Assembly (NCBI GenBank): GCA_023398105.1 | Contig: JAEWST010000020.1 | Span: 1-64,000 of the forward strand | Length of the DNA: 64,000 nt | Source: Bacillota bacterium | GTDB lineage: Bacteria > Bacillota > Clostridia > Acetivibrionales > DSM-1351 | Direction: 5' to 3' | Part shown: piece by piece, positions 26,704-35,189 of the stretch | Layout of the letters: every line of letters begins with the position of its first letter | Position numbering within the stretch: position 1 is the first letter of the stretch | Program-made: the position numbers and the translations under genes | The notes under the pieces: generated by a model | Databases searched by the model: none | Seen by the model: the letters and a program-made list of their open reading frames with translations, nothing else | What the model was told of the DNA's origin: nothing

Positions 26704-28461
26704 TTATGTTGATTTTAATGAAAGTACCTTTGTTTCGTCAGGGGTAACATTAATAGTTTTAAAATTTTCATATATAACCATACCTGGTTTTGCTCCACTC
26801 GGTTTTTTTACGTTTTTTACTATAGTATAGTCGACAGGAACATTGTAGGATATCTTAGCACTACTGTGATATGCTGCTAAAATGGCTGCCTCTAATAGAG
26901 TAGAATCAGGTACATTTTGACGCTCCGTTCTGATAATTACATGAGAACCAGGAATGTTTTTTGTATGAAGCCATATGTCATAAGAAGCAGCAGTTTTCAA
27001 TGTCAGTAAATCATTTTGCTTATTATTCTTTCCTACAAATATATGGAATCCTTCAGACGAAATAAATTCTAATGGTGAAGATGGCTTTTCTGCTTTTTTT
27101 CTAGCATTTCTGACAGATGACCTCATATAGCCTTGATCTATCAACTCCTGCCGTATTTCATCAATTTCCTGTTTTGTACTGCAGTTATCCAGCATTGCTT
27201 TAACACTTTCAAAATACTGGAGATCGGAAAGTGCATCCCGAAGCTGTGATGTTACATTCAAATGAGTACTTTTAGCTTTGGAGTACTGTTTGAAATATCT
27301 TTGTGCATTATCCTGAGCTGATCTGTATTCATTTAACGGTATATCTATATATTCTTCATTTTCGCTATAATAGTTTAAGACCTTTACTGAGCTTGCCCCA
27401 GTTGGGATGCAGTAAATATTTGCAGTAATAAGCTCACCATAAAGCTTTAATTTTTCACGGTCAGCAACATCTCTAAGTGTATCTGTAAAAATAGAGACCT
27501 TTTTTTCCAAGCGATCTATGCTGTTTTTTACAATTTTAGATACATCGCCCTTTTTCTGCCCAAGTCTTTCCGAGGTATCCCGACGAGCATAAAAATCATC
27601 AAGTGCAGATGAAAGAAGGTCATATTGCTGAACAAACTCATATTGAGAAGGCTTGAAGCAATAGAAATCAATCGGATGCAGATGGTTTTTATCCTCAAAA
27701 ATAATACAAGGCTCAAAGGCGTTGTTTTTAATTTTAATAATATAGTTGCTTAATGTAGAAATTATATTTACTTTGTCGGTATTAAGTAATTCAGATAATG
27801 GTGTTTTTGGATTAACACCTGCTTCTTTACAGATGTCCCTACAGGTGTAAGGGCTAAACCCTTTAATAAAGCTTAACAGCAAGCTTTCAATATTTTTAGC
27901 AGCAGTCACGTTGCTTTCTAGTAGAGTAGAGGGGGATATACTTTCAGGCGGTTGCTTGTCCTGAGCAGGAGGTAAAAAATATTGCCTTGCAGGCATAATT
28001 TCTCTTACACTGCTGATATCACTATCAATGTGCTTTACAGCATCAATTATTTTATCTTCACTGTTTAGCAGAATAATATTACTGTATTTACCCATAATTT
28101 CTATAACTACTCTTTTAACAGATAAATCACCAAGCTCGTTAACTGATTCTACATTTATTGAAATTACTCTTTCATAATCATGGAAACTGATATTAAGTAA
28201 TTTTCCGCCTGCTATATGTTTTCTCATTAGCATACAAAACACAGGCGGAGTTTGAGGGTTTTCTTTTTGAGCAGAGGTTATGTGAAGTCTAGGATAGCTG
28301 GCGTTTGCACTAGCCACAAGCCTATAATTTTGACCCTTTGAGCGTATAAGTAAAACTATCTCATCATTTTCGGGCTGAAATACTTTTTCTACTCTTCCTC
28401 CTGAAAGCAAAAGGTTTAGTTCATTTACGATACATTTTGTAACAATTCCATCAAATGGCAT
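26704..28461 (-). CDS. rqcH: ribosome quality-control factor RqcH (NFACT family)
   Basis: 585 residues, the full family length. NFACT-N domain (MPFDGIVTKCIVNELNLLL ... RLHITS ... FCMLMRKHIAGG), a helix-hairpin-helix region (FSPYTCRDICKEAG), a coiled-coil middle (about 290-430) and the C-terminal NFACT-R/DUF814 domain (ISSEGFHIFVGKN, then DIWLHTKNIPGSHVII). RqcH binds stalled 50S subunits and recruits tRNA-Ala to add alanine tails to the nascent chain. Older annotation calls it fibronectin-binding protein FbpA. It is on the minus strand between lrp and the aminotransferase. Confidence 0.93.
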   Translation of the reverse strand: MPFDGIVTKCIVNELNLLLSGGRVEKVFQPENDEIVLLIRSKGQNYRLVASANASYPRLHITSAQKENPQTPPVFCMLMRKHIAGGKLLNISFHDYERVISINVESVNELGDLSVKRVVIEIMGKYSNIILLNSEDKIIDAVKHIDSDISSVREIMPARQYFLPPAQDKQPPESISPSTLLESNVTAAKNIESLLLSFIKGFSPYTCRDICKEAGVNPKTPLSELLNTDKVNIISTLSNYIIKIKNNAFEPCIIFEDKNHLHPIDFYCFKPSQYEFVQQYDLLSSALDDFYARRDTSERLGQKKGDVSKIVKNSIDRLEKKVSIFTDTLRDVADREKLKLYGELITANIYCIPTGASSVKVLNYYSENEEYIDIPLNEYRSAQDNAQRYFKQYSKAKSTHLNVTSQLRDALSDLQYFESVKAMLDNCSTKQEIDEIRQELIDQGYMRSSVRNARKKAEKPSSPLEFISSEGFHIFVGKNNKQNDLLTLKTAASYDIWLHTKNIPGSHVIIRTERQNVPDSTLLEAAILAAYHSSAKISYNVPVDYTIVKNVKKPSGAKPGMVIYENFKTINVTPDETKVLSLKST

Positions 28462-28641
28462 TCTTTTTGAGCTCCTATTATACTATTTGTTTCTAATTCA
28501 AACTTAATATTAAAATCCTAATTAATTTTAATTGATTAAGTAATACTCTGAGCAAATTATGAACATTGAAATCAAGTTTTTACTCTTAATATGTTGATTA
28601 TACCACTATAGGCACTAACATCCTATGTATTTCAAAAAAAT

Positions 28642-29130
28642 TTATACTTTATTCTCTGAGTCTAAATCAAAAGGCAGGCAAAAGCTTCTCTTATCAGTGC
28701 TTAGAACCATACTTGTTTCTATTTTGTTTACTCCAGGAAATGTTAAAAGTGTATCAATTAAAAAATCACGGCAATTGGCAAGATCATGTGCAATGAGTTT
28801 TATTAAATAATCCCAGCTTCCACTAATATTGTAGCATTCAAGTATTTGAGGTGTTTCTTTGATTTTTGCCAGAAAAGCATTAGTTATATCTCTATTATGA
28901 GGCGACAAGGTTATGAAGGTAAAAGCAATTACCTCATATCCCAGCATTTTTTCATCAACAATTGCAGCGAAATTTTTGATAGCACCCATTTCTTTAAGAC
29001 GTTTTGTACGGCTTAGGCAAGCAGAAGGGGATAGCCCAACCTTTTCAGCCAAATCCTTGTTTGAAATTGAAGAATCTGCTTGCAATATATCAAGTAACTG
29101 TTTATCTAGTTCATCAAATGTCATAGACAT
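28642..29130 (-). CDS. Lrp/AsnC-family transcriptional regulator
   Basis: 162 residues from the ATG whose first base is 29130, with GTGGAGGT just upstream. A longer frame (MPKVGVEVSM...) only translates the leader repeat, as for rsmB. N-terminal helix-turn-helix (NKDLAEKVGLSPSACLSRTKRLKE, about 24-47) and C-terminal RAM effector domain (IAFTFITLSPH ... GSWDYLIKLIAHDL). These regulators bind amino acids and often control amino-acid metabolism genes nearby. The PLP-dependent metY-like gene is upstream and the aminotransferase downstream; control of either is inference. Confidence 0.92.
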   Translation of the reverse strand: MSMTFDELDKQLLDILQADSSISNKDLAEKVGLSPSACLSRTKRLKEMGAIKNFAAIVDEKMLGYEVIAFTFITLSPHNRDITNAFLAKIKETPQILECYNISGSWDYLIKLIAHDLANCRDFLIDTLLTFPGVNKIETSMVLSTDKRSFCLPFDLDSENKV

Positions 29131-29248
29131 ACTGACCTCCACGCCAACTTTTGGCACAAAAAATAAGTTACATATAGAGTACTAACCTCTGCTAAATAGA
29201 GGTTAGTACAACCACCAACACTGCAAAAACCCACTTGTGGGTTTTTGT
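29131..29248 (-). promoter_or_regulatory. lrp leader region: GGCGTGGAGGT element plus two hairpins
   Basis: On the minus strand the lrp gene is preceded by GCCAAAAGTTGGCGTGGAGG, the same 3' block as the rsmB leader. The upstream arm ACCTCCACG is absent. Instead there is a perfect 11-bp hairpin (TACTAACCTCT 29180-29190 with AGAGGTTAGTA 29198-29208) and a near-perfect palindrome CAAAAACCCAC/GTGGGTTTTTG (29224-29247). The latter is the second hairpin of the composite repeat described at 29249-29293. With a T-run on either strand, it could also terminate metY transcription. Confidence 0.5.
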
Positions 29249-29293
29249 GGCTCGAAAAAGGTACTATGTAAGCACAGGTTTATTTTTCGAGCT
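29249..29293 (-). repeat. dispersed hairpin repeat, copy overlapping the end of the metY-like gene
   Basis: GCTCGAAAAA (29250-29259) pairs with TTTTTCGAGC (29283-29292). On the minus strand it begins AGCTCGAAAAATAAA. It belongs to the family at 30981, 45063, 46198 and 46296. The last codons and TAA stop of the metY-like gene (29280-29293) lie inside the left arm. The second hairpin, with AAAAACCCAC arms, follows it on the minus strand, as in the 30981 copy. Confidence 0.8.
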
Positions 29294-30557
29294 GTTCTAG
29301 TGCTTGACGAATATCATCAATAATGTCTTCAACATTTTCGATACCTACTGAAAAGCGTATAAGACCAGGATCTATTCCTGCCTGCATGAGCTGCTCATCT
29401 GTCATTTGCCTATGAGTTGAGCTAGCTGGATGGAGCACTGCTGTCCTACATTCAGCCACATGAACCACTATAGCAGCAAGCTTTAGTTTATCCATAAATC
29501 TGACAGCAGCTTCTCTGCCACCTTTAATTTTAAAAGAAATAACGCCACTACAACCCTTAGGAAGATATTTCTGTGCCAAAGCATAGTAGGTATCACTTTT
29601 TAGTGTAGGGTAGCTCACTGATAAAACTTTATCACTTGCAGACAAGAATTCTGCAACTTTTTCTGCATTTCTGCAATGGCGATCCATTCTCAAGTGTAAG
29701 GTTTCCAAGCCTAAGTTTAACAAAAAGGCATTGTTAGCTGTCATGGTTGAGCCATAATCTCTCATGAGCTGAACTCTAGCTTTAGTAATATATGCAGCCT
29801 TTCCGCAATCTCTTGTATAAACCATCCCATGATATGATTCGTCAGGCTCAGATAAACCAGGGAACTTTCCGTTATCCCAGTTAAAATTGCCAGAGTCAAC
29901 AATTACTCCGCCAATACAAACAGCATGTCCATCCATGTATTTTGAAGTAGAATGAGTAATAATATCAGCTCCATACTCAAAGGGTCTTAACAAAATTGGG
30001 GTGGCAAAAGTATTGTCTACAATTAATGGAACATTATTTCTGTGTGCTATTCGTGAGAATTTTTCAATGTCAAGTATGCTTATTTTTGGGTTGGCAATTG
30101 TTTCACCGAACAAAGCTTTTGTATTTGGCAAGAAAGCCTTTTGAATTTCTTCTTCAGGGCAGTCCTGATCAATGAAGGTAACGCTTATTCCCATTTCTTT
30201 AAATCTTTTTTTAAAAAGATTAAAGGTTCCTCCGTAAATAGTAGATGAAGACACAATATGATCACCAGTATTGCAAATGTTTAAAAGGGCAATCATTGAA
30301 GCAGCTTGTCCCGATGAAGTACAAAGTGCCCCAATACCACCTTCTAATGCTGCAATTTTATTCTCAACACATTCAACAGTAGGATTGCTTATTCTTGAAT
30401 ACATATGTCCAGGAACAGTTAAGTCAAATAATTGAGCAACATGCTCAGTGGAGCTATATTTATAGGTGGTGCTTTGATAAATAGGGAGGACACGAGGCTC
30501 ACCATTTCCAGGTTTATAGCCCTCCTGCAAACACTTAGTTTCAATTTTCCAGGTCAT
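29280..30557 (-). CDS. O-acetylhomoserine sulfhydrylase-type Cys/Met metabolism PLP enzyme
   Basis: 425 residues from the ATG whose first base is 30557 (AAAGGATG at 6-nt spacing); a longer frame begins 13 codons earlier without a good site. It is a Cys/Met-metabolism PLP enzyme: PIYQSTTYKY, YSRISNPTVECVE, SSGQAASMIAL, VDNTFATP, and the Schiff-base lysine in THSTSKYMDGH. C-terminal HPASSTHRQM and GLIRFSVGIEN are also diagnostic. Length and motifs fit O-acetylhomoserine aminocarboxypropyltransferase (MetY); cystathionine gamma-synthase or methionine gamma-lyase cannot be excluded. lrp lies downstream on the same strand. Confidence 0.85.
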   Translation of the reverse strand: MTWKIETKCLQEGYKPGNGEPRVLPIYQSTTYKYSSTEHVAQLFDLTVPGHMYSRISNPTVECVENKIAALEGGIGALCTSSGQAASMIALLNICNTGDHIVSSSTIYGGTFNLFKKRFKEMGISVTFIDQDCPEEEIQKAFLPNTKALFGETIANPKISILDIEKFSRIAHRNNVPLIVDNTFATPILLRPFEYGADIITHSTSKYMDGHAVCIGGVIVDSGNFNWDNGKFPGLSEPDESYHGMVYTRDCGKAAYITKARVQLMRDYGSTMTANNAFLLNLGLETLHLRMDRHCRNAEKVAEFLSASDKVLSVSYPTLKSDTYYALAQKYLPKGCSGVISFKIKGGREAAVRFMDKLKLAAIVVHVAECRTAVLHPASSTHRQMTDEQLMQAGIDPGLIRFSVGIENVEDIIDDIRQALEQLEK

Positions 30558-30736
30558 TTGAATCATCCTTTCAATGTAACTGATAATATTTATCATCGTT
30601 ATATAATTTTATATTATACCATAAATACAGAATTGTATACTATATTTATTCAAAAACTAAAAATAATATTTTAATAATAGCCGTTATTTGAACCCAAACT
30701 ATTGTTCGATAGTATAGTATTTTCACACAGTATTAA

Positions 30737-30800
30737 CTGATTTTCAAAAAAAGCTCCAAGATTCTATTGAAGCAACTGCTTTTAAGAATCTTGGAACTAT
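30737..30800 (-). terminator. intrinsic terminator downstream of hppA (minus strand)
   Basis: On the minus strand AGTTCCAAGATTCT pairs with AGAATCTTGGAGCT, followed by a run of seven T. It lies beyond the MITE-like copy that follows hppA, so the repeat is probably in the hppA transcript's 3' end. Confidence 0.75.
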
Positions 30801-30872
30801 TATATGTTTACTAATAATTTGTTGTTAAATTATCAAAAATGAGAAATTAATCAGCAAGGCTGAATTAATCAT

Positions 30873-31093
30873 TATAACGAGGCAAGAAAATGTCCCCCAC
30901 TTCTATAAGTGGCGAGTACCACTTTGGTTATCAGGCGGTGAGAATATCTCCCGCCTCGTTGAAACGCCGCTGAATGTAATAGCTCGAAAATAAAGTATGT
31001 ACAAACAAGGTGCATTTTCGAGCTACAAAAACCACAAGTGGTTTTTGACGGTGTATAAAATCGAAAAATTTCATTTTGAATCTAGGCGTTATA
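30873..31093 (+). repeat. MITE-like dispersed repeat, full copy (221 bp)
   Basis: Ends are TATAACGAGGC and GGCGTTATA, an imperfect terminal inverted repeat with flanking TA, compatible with a TA target duplication. Inside, in order: a CCACTTCTATAAGTGG stem-loop (30898-30913); a GGCGGTGAG block; the AGCTCGAAA hairpin (30981-31024); and the second hairpin AAAAACCACAAGTGGTTTTT (about 31027-31046). No ORF for a transposase is present. Other copies: 9678-9813 (deleted), 59961-60024 (left end), about 3506-3525 (right end). The right terminus overlaps the stop codon of hppA. Confidence 0.85.
30981..31024 (+). repeat. dispersed hairpin repeat nested in the MITE-like element
   Basis: AGCTCGAAAA (30981-30990) pairs with TTTTCGAGCT (31015-31024), with middle sequence GTACAAACAAGGTGC. 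That middle recurs as GTACAAACATGGTGC at 45063 and GTGCAAACATGGTGC at 46198, so the loop side is conserved as well as the stem. Confidence 0.85.
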
Positions 31094-33359
31094 AATTAAC
31101 AGTTGTTTCGTTTGTTGTAGCCTTGCTGAAACCACCCTTTTTTGAATATACTATTGCACCTATAATTAAAGCTGCACAAATAGCAAGAGCTGCAATCATA
31201 CCAATATCAGTACTTTTATATTGTATGAGAATAGGAGCAGCAAGAAGTGAAACTAGATTTATAACTTTAATCATTGGATTTAGGGCTGGACCTGCTGTAT
31301 CCTTTAGAGGATCACCAACGGTGTCTCCAACAACCGCTGCTTTATGGCAATCAGAACCCTTTCCTCCATGGGCACCATCCTCAATGGTTTTCTTTGCATT
31401 ATCCCAAGCTCCCCCCGAGGTTGCCATAAATACTGCGAGCAATTGACCTGAAACAATAACTCCGCCTAGTAAACCTCCTAATGCTTCCACGCCTAATAGT
31501 ATTCCAACGAGTAATGGAGCAACAACAGATATTACTGCTAAAGGTAATAATTCTCTTTGGGCAGCTACTGTACATATGTCAACTGCATTTTGATAATCAG
31601 GTTTAACTTTGCCTTCCAGCAAGCCTGGTATTTTGAATTGCCTGCGTACTTCATTAACAATGAGAGAGGCTGCTCTTGTAACGGCATTTATGATAAGTGA
31701 AGAGAATAGCCAAGGAATACATGCACCTATTAGCATACCAACAAAAACTATTGGACTTGATATTCTAATTCCTGTATCAAAAATTGTTTCACTTGCACCC
31801 ATTCCTATTTGAATCTTAGTTACATCAGTAAGGAAAGAACCAAATAGGGAAACAGCAGCTATTACAGCTGAACCGATTGCTACGCCCTTTGTAATTGCTT
31901 TTGTTGTGTTACCTGTAGCATCTAGACTGTCTAATACCTTTCTTGAGTTACTGTCAAGTCCTGCTAGCTCAGCAATTCCGTTTGCATTATCAGCAATTGG
32001 ACCAAAAGAGTCCATTGCAACATTATTACCAGTTAGAGTCAACATACCAATACCAGTCATTGCAACTCCATATAGAATAAAGGAAACGCTTTGACCCCAA
32101 TAGATGAGAACTGAACTCATAATTGTGACAGCTATTACTAAAGTTTGCCAAACAGCACTTTCATAACCTTCTGCTATTCCTCGCAGAATCAATGTGGCTG
32201 AACCAGATTTTGAAGCAGAAGCAATATCCTTTACAGGTCTATACTTTGTATCTGTAAAATGTTTTGTAACCTCGTCCAGTGCTACAGCAAGTAAAATACC
32301 AACTGCTACTGATAGGAAGGCTCTCCATTCATTCATATAGAAAGCAGCTAATAGGGCAAAGGAAGCTAAACTAATGGCTGCGGATGTATAAAATCCTTTA
32401 TTGATTGAGGTTAAGGCATTACCTTTTTTAGAGTCTCTAACCAAATATGTACCGATTATTGATGAGAACACGCCAATACCTCTGACTAATAGTGGGAATA
32501 TTATCCATTTCAATTGACCGGTTGCAGCATAAAGAGAAAGACCCAATATTAAGCCTGATACAATTGTAACCTCGTAGGATTCAAATATATCGGCAGCCAT
32601 TCCAGCACAATCACCTACGTTATCACCAACTAAATCTGCAATAACCGCAGCATTTCTTGGGTCATCCTCTGGGATTCCTGCCTCAACTTTTCCTACTAAG
32701 TCGGCACCTACATCGGCAGCTTTTGTATATATACCACCGCCAACTCTCATAAATAAAGCCAACAAAGTACCACCAAAACCAAAACCCAGCAAAGCATCAG
32801 GAGCTGCAACACCCAACGCTATAAATATAACAGTTCCGCCTAAAAGTCCCAGACCATCTGTTAGCATACCAGTAATTGTTCCTGTACGATAAGCAATTCT
32901 TAAAGATTCTCCGAAACTCCTTCTTGAAGCAGATGCCACACGTACATTGCCCTCTACAGCCATTCTCATTCCAAATTGACCTACAAGAAGTGAAAAACCA
33001 GCCCCCATGATAAAGGCAATAGCTCTTGCAAAACCAATAACTAGCTTTATTGAATCTTCGCTCAAATTTGAAAATCTTTCAACTGCTTCATCACTTGGTG
33101 GAACAATGTACACAGAAAAAAATAGCAGAATAGTAAGGATAGCAATAAGCGGAAGAATTGATTTTAATTGACGACGTAAATATGCATCGGCTCCGCCTTT
33201 AATAGAACCCCATATTTCTTGCATTTGTTGGGTTCCTTTATCAAACTTAAGTACTTGACTGCGAAGCAATAAGGCGTAACCCAACCCCATAAAGGCAATA
33301 ATAAGCACACACCAAACGGCAACAGTTTCAAATGTTGTAGCATTACTGAGACTAAACAT
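31089..33359 (-). CDS. hppA: membrane-bound proton-translocating pyrophosphatase
   Basis: 756 residues with about 16 hydrophobic segments. It hydrolyses pyrophosphate and pumps ions. Catalytic motifs: DVGADLVGKVEAGIPEDDPRN, then NAAVIADLVGDNVGDCAGMAAD, and the C-terminal KAAVVGDTVGDPLKDTAGPA. At the cation-selecting site the sequence is GNTTKAITKGVAIGSA. A lysine here, instead of GNTTAA, marks the K+-independent proton-pumping subfamily; that is established knowledge, applied by inference. The stop codon falls in the end of the MITE-like repeat. It is monocistronic on the minus strand. Confidence 0.96.
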   Translation of the reverse strand: MFSLSNATTFETVAVWCVLIIAFMGLGYALLLRSQVLKFDKGTQQMQEIWGSIKGGADAYLRRQLKSILPLIAILTILLFFSVYIVPPSDEAVERFSNLSEDSIKLVIGFARAIAFIMGAGFSLLVGQFGMRMAVEGNVRVASASRRSFGESLRIAYRTGTITGMLTDGLGLLGGTVIFIALGVAAPDALLGFGFGGTLLALFMRVGGGIYTKAADVGADLVGKVEAGIPEDDPRNAAVIADLVGDNVGDCAGMAADIFESYEVTIVSGLILGLSLYAATGQLKWIIFPLLVRGIGVFSSIIGTYLVRDSKKGNALTSINKGFYTSAAISLASFALLAAFYMNEWRAFLSVAVGILLAVALDEVTKHFTDTKYRPVKDIASASKSGSATLILRGIAEGYESAVWQTLVIAVTIMSSVLIYWGQSVSFILYGVAMTGIGMLTLTGNNVAMDSFGPIADNANGIAELAGLDSNSRKVLDSLDATGNTTKAITKGVAIGSAVIAAVSLFGSFLTDVTKIQIGMGASETIFDTGIRISSPIVFVGMLIGACIPWLFSSLIINAVTRAASLIVNEVRRQFKIPGLLEGKVKPDYQNAVDICTVAAQRELLPLAVISVVAPLLVGILLGVEALGGLLGGVIVSGQLLAVFMATSGGAWDNAKKTIEDGAHGGKGSDCHKAAVVGDTVGDPLKDTAGPALNPMIKVINLVSLLAAPILIQYKSTDIGMIAALAICAALIIGAIVYSKKGGFSKATTNETTVNL

Positions 33360-33752
33360 TTTTTACACATCCTTTCGAAAATAATTAATAGTAACATTAA
33401 AGTAAAATATTGTAATTACTAATTAATTCTATATTACAATAAATAATCCTTTATAATTGAATTATATTTTACTGTATTTAATTATTTTGGTAACAATCAA
33501 TTGATAATTCTACCGCACTAATAGATTTTCGAAGTTTTAGTAAGTTATTTAACATGAATTTAATTCTAGAAAGACCAAAAACATATTAATATATTTTTAT
33601 TTTTTAAGGGAAGATTAATTTAACAAACAACTTTATAACTTTATAACTTTATAATATGGCTATAAAATGTAATGATATATTTACTTTTGAACATTATGAT
33701 GGTAAAATTATGTAGAACATTACTCCACAAACGAAAAGAATGGTGGTATATA
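33360..33752. other. AT-rich intergenic region upstream of hppA and spo0E-like gene
   Basis: This divergent spacer between hppA (minus) and the spo0E-like gene (plus) must hold both promoters. Bases about 33629-33655 repeat ACTTTATA three times in tandem. I see no other gene or clear structure. Confidence 0.5.
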
Positions 33753-33908
33753 ATGGAAAATAAAAATATTATGCTTAATAAGGAAGTAGAGTTGCTTAAA
33801 AACGAGCTCTATAAATTATTAGAAAATGAGCCATGGGCAAAACATGATATTCTTATACTGAGTAAACGCTTGGATAGTCTGATATTGGAGTTTTATAATA
33901 TGGACTAA
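33753..33908 (+). CDS. Spo0E-like aspartyl-phosphate phosphatase (sporulation regulatory)
   Basis: 51 residues from the ATG at 33753 (GGTGG upstream); the frame opens earlier without a site. Residues about 4-45 form a two-helix hairpin with the family signature SKRLDSLILEFY (SxxLDxxI). Spo0E-like proteins remove phosphate from Spo0A, delaying sporulation. The 3' end overlaps the convergent small gene by 4 bp. Confidence 0.85.
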   Translation: MENKNIMLNKEVELLKNELYKLLENEPWAKHDILILSKRLDSLILEFYNMD

Positions 33909-34156
33909 TTCTTTTGTGCATCATTGTTTATTTCTATACATTCGTTTATAAGATTTTGAATAAGTATTTTCTGTGCATCATCTTGTATTTTATGGTAATT
34001 GTTTAGTATATACTGTATTTTGTTTTGAGAATTGCTTTTAAAACAATCTACATCTATTAGGTGTTCTTTATACTGTTTTAATAGAATTGAGATTAATAAA
34101 AATGAACATTCGAATAATTCATCTATAGCTCCTGTGGTATTCATTTGAAATTGCAT
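33905..34156 (-). CDS. small hypothetical protein
   Basis: 83 residues; a GGGAGG site precedes its ATG on the minus strand, so it is likely real. It is predicted to be all-helical (EHLIDVDCFKSNSQNKIQYIL, then IQDDAQKILIQNLINE) with no signal peptide, membrane segment or known motif. It faces and overlaps the spo0E-like gene tail to tail. I do not recognise it. Confidence 0.6.
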   Translation of the reverse strand: MQFQMNTTGAIDELFECSFLLISILLKQYKEHLIDVDCFKSNSQNKIQYILNNYHKIQDDAQKILIQNLINECIEINNDAQKN

Positions 34157-34400
34157 TTTTACCTCCCTCTTTCTGCAAAATAATAGTATCTGTGGAGAAC
34201 TATGAATTGCAGAGTTATAAGTTACTTTTCAGATAGCTTAAGTCAACTTCTTATAATGTCTATAACTATAATCAAAGTTAATATATAAAAAATACAATGA
34301 AATCTTAAGTATGTCAATTATTTCCTTTCGATATGTGATTTTTTGATATAATATTTTTGGAAGTATTTTTATTTTATAGTAGAGGAAGGTTGAGTTTAAA

Positions 34401-34919
34401 ATGCTAAATATTAATATAATGAATGATACATTCCATATAAGAAATATTGATAAAGAGAGTATAAGTAATATTTACTCTATATATAAAAATACATATGACT
34501 ATAGCTATGCCACAGGTATATTTAATGCCATAGATTACAAACAATTTTCACAACAAATTTCTCAGTTTATTACGAGGCAAAATGTGTTTTTTCTTGACAT
34601 TTATTTAATATCATCAAGAGAAGTTATTGGTTTCGTTAAGGGGTTTATAATTAGAAATGAAAAGATAGTATGGATTAGCTCTCTGGCTATAAACAAGCTG
34701 TATCAAAGAAAGGGGTATGGAGCCAAAGTGATAGGTTTGTTAGAAAATTACTTGAATAATCATTTTGATATGGAGAAAAATTATATTTCAGTATATAAGA
34801 GTAATTATGTTGGAATAAATTTTTGGAAAAAGTGCGGATATGATGAGTGTTACCAACTTTCGCAAATATGTTCAGATACATCAAACAGATTAGTTACATT
34901 TATGTATAAAGAGATGTAA
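34401..34919 (+). CDS. GNAT-family N-acetyltransferase
   Basis: 172 residues; AGGAAGG upstream of the ATG. The central acetyl-CoA motif A is INKLYQRKGYGAKVIGLLENYL (Q/RxxGxG/A at about 100-108), then YISVYKSNYVGINFWKKCGYDEC, the typical motif B ending. This is a GNAT fold of about 170 residues; the substrate cannot be told. It stands alone before the riboswitch-controlled NlpC/P60 gene. Confidence 0.85.
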   Translation: MLNINIMNDTFHIRNIDKESISNIYSIYKNTYDYSYATGIFNAIDYKQFSQQISQFITRQNVFFLDIYLISSREVIGFVKGFIIRNEKIVWISSLAINKLYQRKGYGAKVIGLLENYLNNHFDMEKNYISVYKSNYVGINFWKKCGYDECYQLSQICSDTSNRLVTFMYKEM

Positions 34920-35016
34920 TAGGAATCTCTGAGTGTAGTATAAATCTAAAAATATCATTATTATTTTATTCATTACAAAAATATTACTAAAAAGTTGCGT
35001 TAATGTTGCGAAAAGT

Positions 35017-35045
35017 TTGACAAACTGTTACAAAATGAATATAAT
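35017..35045 (+). promoter_or_regulatory. sigma-A-type promoter for the riboswitch-NlpC/P60 unit
   Basis: TTGACA (35017-35022), 17 nt, TATAAT (35040-35045): an exact consensus pair. It lies just before the c-di-AMP riboswitch, as expected. Confidence 0.85.
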
Positions 35046-35059
35046 AACTTTGTAACATA

Positions 35060-35178
35060 AAAATAGCTGAATCCCGTTAAAGGGTACGGAGGAACCAAGA
35101 AATTTGGGGTGAATCTATGAAAATAGTAGGGCGATCCTATTGCCCGAGCCCGACAGCTAACTTCGGAAGCGTAAATAT
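35060..35178 (+). promoter_or_regulatory. cyclic-di-AMP riboswitch (ydaO-yuaA type)
   Basis: Conserved blocks are present in the right order: GCTGAATCCCG, GGAGGAACCAA, TTGGGGTGAATC, TAGGGC...TTGCCCGAGCCCGACAGCTAAC and GGAAGCGTA. This is the signature of the ydaO/yuaA c-di-AMP aptamer, which is typically found upstream of cell-wall hydrolases. The aptamer ends only a few nt before the TAGGAGG ribosome-binding site at about 35179-35185, with no room for a separate terminator hairpin, so control may be translational or by a terminator sharing the aptamer's 3' part. Confidence 0.95.
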
Positions 35179-35189
35179 AGGAGGAGCTA

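Noticed and set aside
28642..28810. Plus-strand open frames opposite lrp and hppA
   Set aside because: Shadow frames of well-supported minus-strand genes, without ribosome-binding sites.
35060..35178. tRNA gene in the structured leader
   Set aside because: The conserved blocks fit the c-di-AMP aptamer; no anticodon arm or TTCRANY loop is found. No tRNA was seen elsewhere in the window.
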